Of a stretch of 64,000 nucleotides of DNA, positions 61,075-64,000 are shown piece after piece. Each line of letters starts with the position of its first letter. Within the stretch, counting starts at the first letter, position 1. The position numbers and the translations under genes were made by a program. The DNA comes from Neckera pumila (Eukaryota; Streptophyta; Bryopsida; Hypnales; Neckeraceae). Location of the stretch: contig OZ018410.1 of NCBI GenBank assembly GCA_963969595.1, forward strand, positions 31,562,913 to 31,626,912, read 5' to 3'. The notes beneath the pieces are model-generated. The model made no database searches, was not told the DNA's origin, and saw only the letters and a list, made by a program, of their open reading frames with translations.

Positions 61075-61099
61075 GATGTTCGCAGGGACTCTCACATTT

Positions 61100-61112
61100 G
61101 AAAAAGGGGTCA
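61100..61112 (+). other. polypurine tract next to 3' LTR
   Basis: GAAAAAGGGG followed by TCA lies directly before the LTR start TGTGGGAACATGC. This is the expected plus-strand primer position. Confidence 0.85.
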
Positions 61113-63130
61113 TGTGGGAACATGCAATATCAATATTTAGAAATCCGGATTAATTTAGGATCAATTCCGTAAATATTTTCAAAAGTTTGTAGTAGTAAAG
61201 ACGGAAATCGGAACATTTAGTAGAAACTAGGTAGTCAGGAAGTTTCGGCTTGCAAAAACTTGTAGAATAGGTAAGAAATGGACTTTAGCCGGAATCCGGA
61301 AACCGGAATGGGATCCGGATTCAAGCAACCTACGAACTAGGGGTCTGGCCTATGACAACTAGGGATCCTTTTGCAATGGCGGCGCATTAAATGGCCGAAC
61401 CAACGGATGTCGGTCACTGGCCGGGTACTTAAGCAGATGGGCCTTTCGTTTTTCTCTCTCTTTCTTCCGCTCGAGGAGGTGTGTGCTTGCAGGTTTTGGA
61501 GCGCGTTTTTAGAAGAGTGAAAGAGTGGTGAGTTAGGTTGGATAGGGAGAGAAGGAAAGGAGGGTGCCGATTGCACCAGATTGTAGGTCAAGAAGATGGC
61601 AGAATCATCGGCGCAGGGGCAGAAGACTATTCCCTCTGTCAAGCTCCTGTACCCAGTCATTCCGTCGGACTCTGCTGAGCGCTTAGAGTTAGAGGAAGAT
61701 CTCTTCAAACTAGGGTGTATCGGGTTCATCCGGCACCTCTGGATAGTTAGGAGTGAAGATTTTCTTCGTGAGCTAGTTATGGGGACGCCAAACCAATTCG
61801 AGCCGACGCCAAGGGGTCGGTGGGCCTCTTGGATGGAAGGGATGTGGGCGAAAACTTATGGGTTGAAGCAGTCCGGATCCGGAAATGCGACCCGGACGGA
61901 TAAGTTTTATGAAAACAAGTTCAAGAAACCGCCGCACCACAAGGAAGGTTTCACCGTTAGTGACTGTATCGATGAGTGCCATAGGTGATTACTAAATTTC
62001 CTGATTCCCATCGTGTATCCGGAAAAGCCAACCAGGGTTACGACTATAGTGGCGAATACGATTTTCAGAGCACTCAAAGGCTGGGTCGTGAATTAGGCGA
62101 CCATAATCCACCAGAAGGTCAAGAAGATGGCAGTGGCTATCGATAAGGCCAAATAGAGTCCGCTCAGCACTTACTTGTTCCACATGTGTCATCATTTTGA
62201 TTTCATAACAAGTTGCCTATCAGATCGGAATGCAGATCCTAAAGTACGGATTCACGGAAGAGTTGAAGCCAACGGGAGAAGCGGTACTAAAAGAAGAAGA
62301 GGAAGAGGAGGATCCGGAACCGAAGCCACTGGAGAAGAAGAAGCGACAGAAGACCACCAATCCGGACGTACGAAGAACAAGTTTGGACATGCCGGAACCG
62401 AATCTGTACCTGACCCAGCCATCACCGGAACCTTTTGATGTATCCGACTTCTATGAAGCCGGAACCCGATGGATGGTGCAGTGCCGGAAGATGCACGCCG
62501 AGATGGCAGAGGTGATCACGAGCGTCGCCAGGGAGTTAAATGTTGATATGGATCAGATCTTCAACAAACTCCGGAAGAAACCAGATTCGACACTACTCCA
62601 AGAGAAGGACAAGCAGATCGAGCTGCTTAAGGCGGAATGGGATCACTACAAGAACAAGTTCTACTGGACGGAGGGGCAGTCGATCTCAGCCCGAAAGAAG
62701 GAGACGGATGTCCTGAAGCTAGTCAGGGATTTGAAGGTGTTGGTAGAAGAACTGGAACATCAGATCATCTGGTCCGTGCTTTACACGAAGAAACTCGAGA
62801 ACGACGGCATTGTTACCGGATCCAGAGTGCTGCAAGTCTTGGTCGATTATGAGGCCAAGATGAAGATCCTTTTGGACAATATGCGACAGCTGCTGGGTCA
62901 TCTGGATGTGGCCAAGGACAACTTTGGGCTACTTCCGGATATCTTCATGGAGTCCCCGGGCAAACACGGAGCCGGAACTTCCGGGACACAAGAGGATCCA
63001 GGCTTAAAGTCCCTGTTTAAGATACCTAAGGTGCCTTCCTCGAGTCATTTTCCGAAGTGGGGCACGATAAATACTTTTGCCCCTTCCTCACAGTCTCCGA
63101 AAGAAACCGGAAAGGCTGGGCTGAGGTTGC
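61113..63130 (+). repeat. 3' LTR, truncated by a nested insertion
   Basis: Collinear with 51515-53532 at an offset of 9598. It carries the same stops and the same 11-base deletion in the embedded reading frame. Homology ends abruptly at 63130 after GAGGTTGC, where a new TG-starting sequence begins. Confidence 0.92.
61596..63130 (+). pseudogene. LTR-embedded reading frame, 3' LTR copy (broken, truncated)
   Basis: Identical in its open segments to the 5' LTR copy: ATG at 61596, same stop positions, second open segment from 62230 that runs 44 bases past 63130 to a stop at 63172-63174 inside the nested element. The coiled-coil region is retained; the charged C-terminal part is lost. Confidence 0.75.
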
Positions 63131-63420
63131 TGTTGCAACCAGAATTTGTGATTTTTCTCCAAGTGTCTGAATAACGGAACGGAAACCTGTAGTTTGCATC
63201 CGTATCTGGTTAGAAGAGTAGAAGAGAACTACGGATAGGCAGCGATAATCCAGTAAGGAGAAAACTGTATCTATTCCGGTTAGAATGGTAGTATTCAGGA
63301 GCGGAATCATACCCGGAATTCGCCTTAAAACGGATTAGGGATGAACCGGATAGGGATGGACCTGATCAATGTAGACCGGACCGGAAAAAGGTCATGATGA
63401 CGTGCCAGGGGTCCTGAGAG

Positions 63421-63427
63421 TATATAA
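63421..63427 (+). promoter_or_regulatory. TATA box of the nested LTR
   Basis: TATATAA, preceded by GC-richer sequence and followed by pyrimidine-rich sequence with likely start sites around 63445-63460. It sits about 280 bases upstream of the LTR reading frame, so a transcript from here would have that frame as its first ORF. Confidence 0.7.
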
Positions 63428-63701
63428 GGGTTGGTCGTCCTCATTTTCACTCCTTTACTTCCCTTGAGCTCTGGAGCTGACCTTGAGCGCTTTTTCGCCT
63501 CTGTCCGTGCCAGAGCCATTGATACATGTGCGCTTCTGGCTGGGTGTGTCTGAGAGTGTAGAAAGAGTAAAGAACGTGTGGGTTGCAGGTTTTGTGAGTA
63601 CCTTCCGGTTGAGATCGGACGAGAGAAAGTGAGGAACGGGACATGCGGCTAGGAGAGTGTGAGGTAGTGACCGGTAAGGGTCCAGTGGTTATTTGGTGTC
63701 C

Positions 63702-64000
63702 ATGCCTCAGCTGTGTAAGGCCAGACCGGGCGCTCCCAGCTCCTCCTCCGATATTAAACTCCGGAACATAGTTCCGCTCATTCCTATGGAGGAACCGGCC
63801 CGGACGGAGTTAGTGGAGGATCTCAACGCGATGGGATGCCTCGTTCTGATGGATAAACCCTGGGGGTTTCATGAGGAGCGGATGGTGAAGGAGATTAAGT
63901 GCAAAGTGTCGAACGAGTTCGACAACACTCTCTGTGGCCGCCTGACCGAATGGGAAGAAGAACGGTGGAGGGAAGTTTACAACTTCCGGATGGGAGGTTC
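63702..64000 (+). CDS. LTR-embedded ORF of the nested element, partial
   Basis: Open from ATG at 63702 to the window edge, 99 full codons. Residues 19 onward align with the MAESSAQ frame of the older LTRs: K-L-x-x-x-x-P-x-I-P, then E-L-x-x-D-L-x-x-x-G-C, then a W followed by basic and acidic residues, then R-x-x-x-W-x-E-x-x-W-x-x-x-Y. The proteins are diverged but the spacing of these residues is kept, and this copy has no stop in the visible part. That pattern suggests a real protein under selection at some stage in the family. Function is unknown. Confidence 0.65.
   Translation, partial: MPQLCKARPGAPSSSSDIKLRNIVPLIPMEEPARTELVEDLNAMGCLVLMDKPWGFHEERMVKEIKCKVSNEFDNTLCGRLTEWEEERWREVYNFRMGG

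Larger units (their letters stand above)
51515..63130 (+). mobile_element. Ty3/gypsy-type LTR retrotransposon, degenerate, 3' LTR cut by nested element
   Basis: Order: 5' LTR 51515-55132, PBS 55137-55154, gag, protease, RT-RNase H, integrase, PPT 61100-61109, 3' LTR from 61113. The order RT before integrase and the motifs place it in Ty3/gypsy. No chromodomain is visible after the integrase GPY/F-like segment, and the PBS resembles the tRNA-Asp type used by Athila/Tat-like elements. A full copy would be about 13.2 kb. Gag-pol has at least 11 in-frame stops plus frame changes, so it cannot act alone. Confidence 0.93.
63131..64000 (+). mobile_element. LTR of a second, related retrotransposon (partial, nested)
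   Basis: It starts TGTTGCAACCAG exactly where the 3' LTR homology breaks off; GTTGC at 63126-63130 is the candidate 5-bp target duplication. It shares the TCCGGA richness of the older element and carries a homologous reading frame at about the same distance from the LTR start (571 versus 483 bases). The element continues beyond the window. Confidence 0.7.

Overview
The window is nuclear DNA from a land plant. The evidence is the multi-exon genes with GT..AG introns, a plastid-targeted BASS2-type pyruvate carrier, an NPF-type transporter, telo-box motifs (AAACCCTA) and plant-type transposons. I cannot name the species. The very AT-rich intergenic DNA and the unfamiliar repeats make me lean to a bryophyte, lycophyte or fern, with low confidence.

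Only three host genes are convincing. At 4603-5850 (+) is an intronless plastid sodium:pyruvate symporter (BASS2 type). At 23842-28087 (+) is a 14-exon AATF/BFR2 ribosome-biogenesis factor, 443 aa, with every exon junction in phase. At 29073-32244 (-) is a three-exon NPF (NRT1/PTR) transporter, 615 aa. The last two are convergent. The rest is repeats.

From 0 to 23 kb the DNA is AT-rich and packed with small DNA transposons. They include a family of at least nine elements (seven in this part) that begin TTAACCCC and end GGGGTTAA and look like TTAA-targeting, piggyBac-like non-autonomous elements. There are also two TTA-flanked MITEs, one with a 178-bp near-perfect palindrome; a TA-flanked 1.9-kb element nested in a TTAA element and carrying 15 CAATTG motifs; and a 269-bp MITE with about 35-bp inverted ends. 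From 33 to 51 kb come tandem repeats, a 2.06-kb inverted-repeat element with an 8-bp target duplication that appears to carry gene-derived sequence, a solo LTR with a perfect 5-bp target duplication (40872-45463) that hosts a CACTA-type element, and more TTAA elements.

From 51515 to the right edge is a large Ty3/gypsy-type retrotransposon. It has 3.6-kb LTRs, a PBS resembling the tRNA-Asp type, gag, protease, RT-RNase H and integrase, and a polypurine tract. The coding core carries at least 11 in-frame stops and several frameshifts, yet the LTRs are almost identical. The 3' LTR is cut at 63130 by a second, related element that runs off the window.

The most unusual feature is that the LTRs themselves contain about 2 kb of coding-like sequence, in tandem with gag-pol and on the same strand: an N-terminal domain, a coiled-coil region and a charged tail. 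It is present in the solo LTR, in both LTRs of the large element, and as a diverged but open reading frame, preceded by a TATA box, in the nested relative at the right edge. The whole family is also extraordinarily rich in TCCGGA/CCGG, whatever the reading frame.
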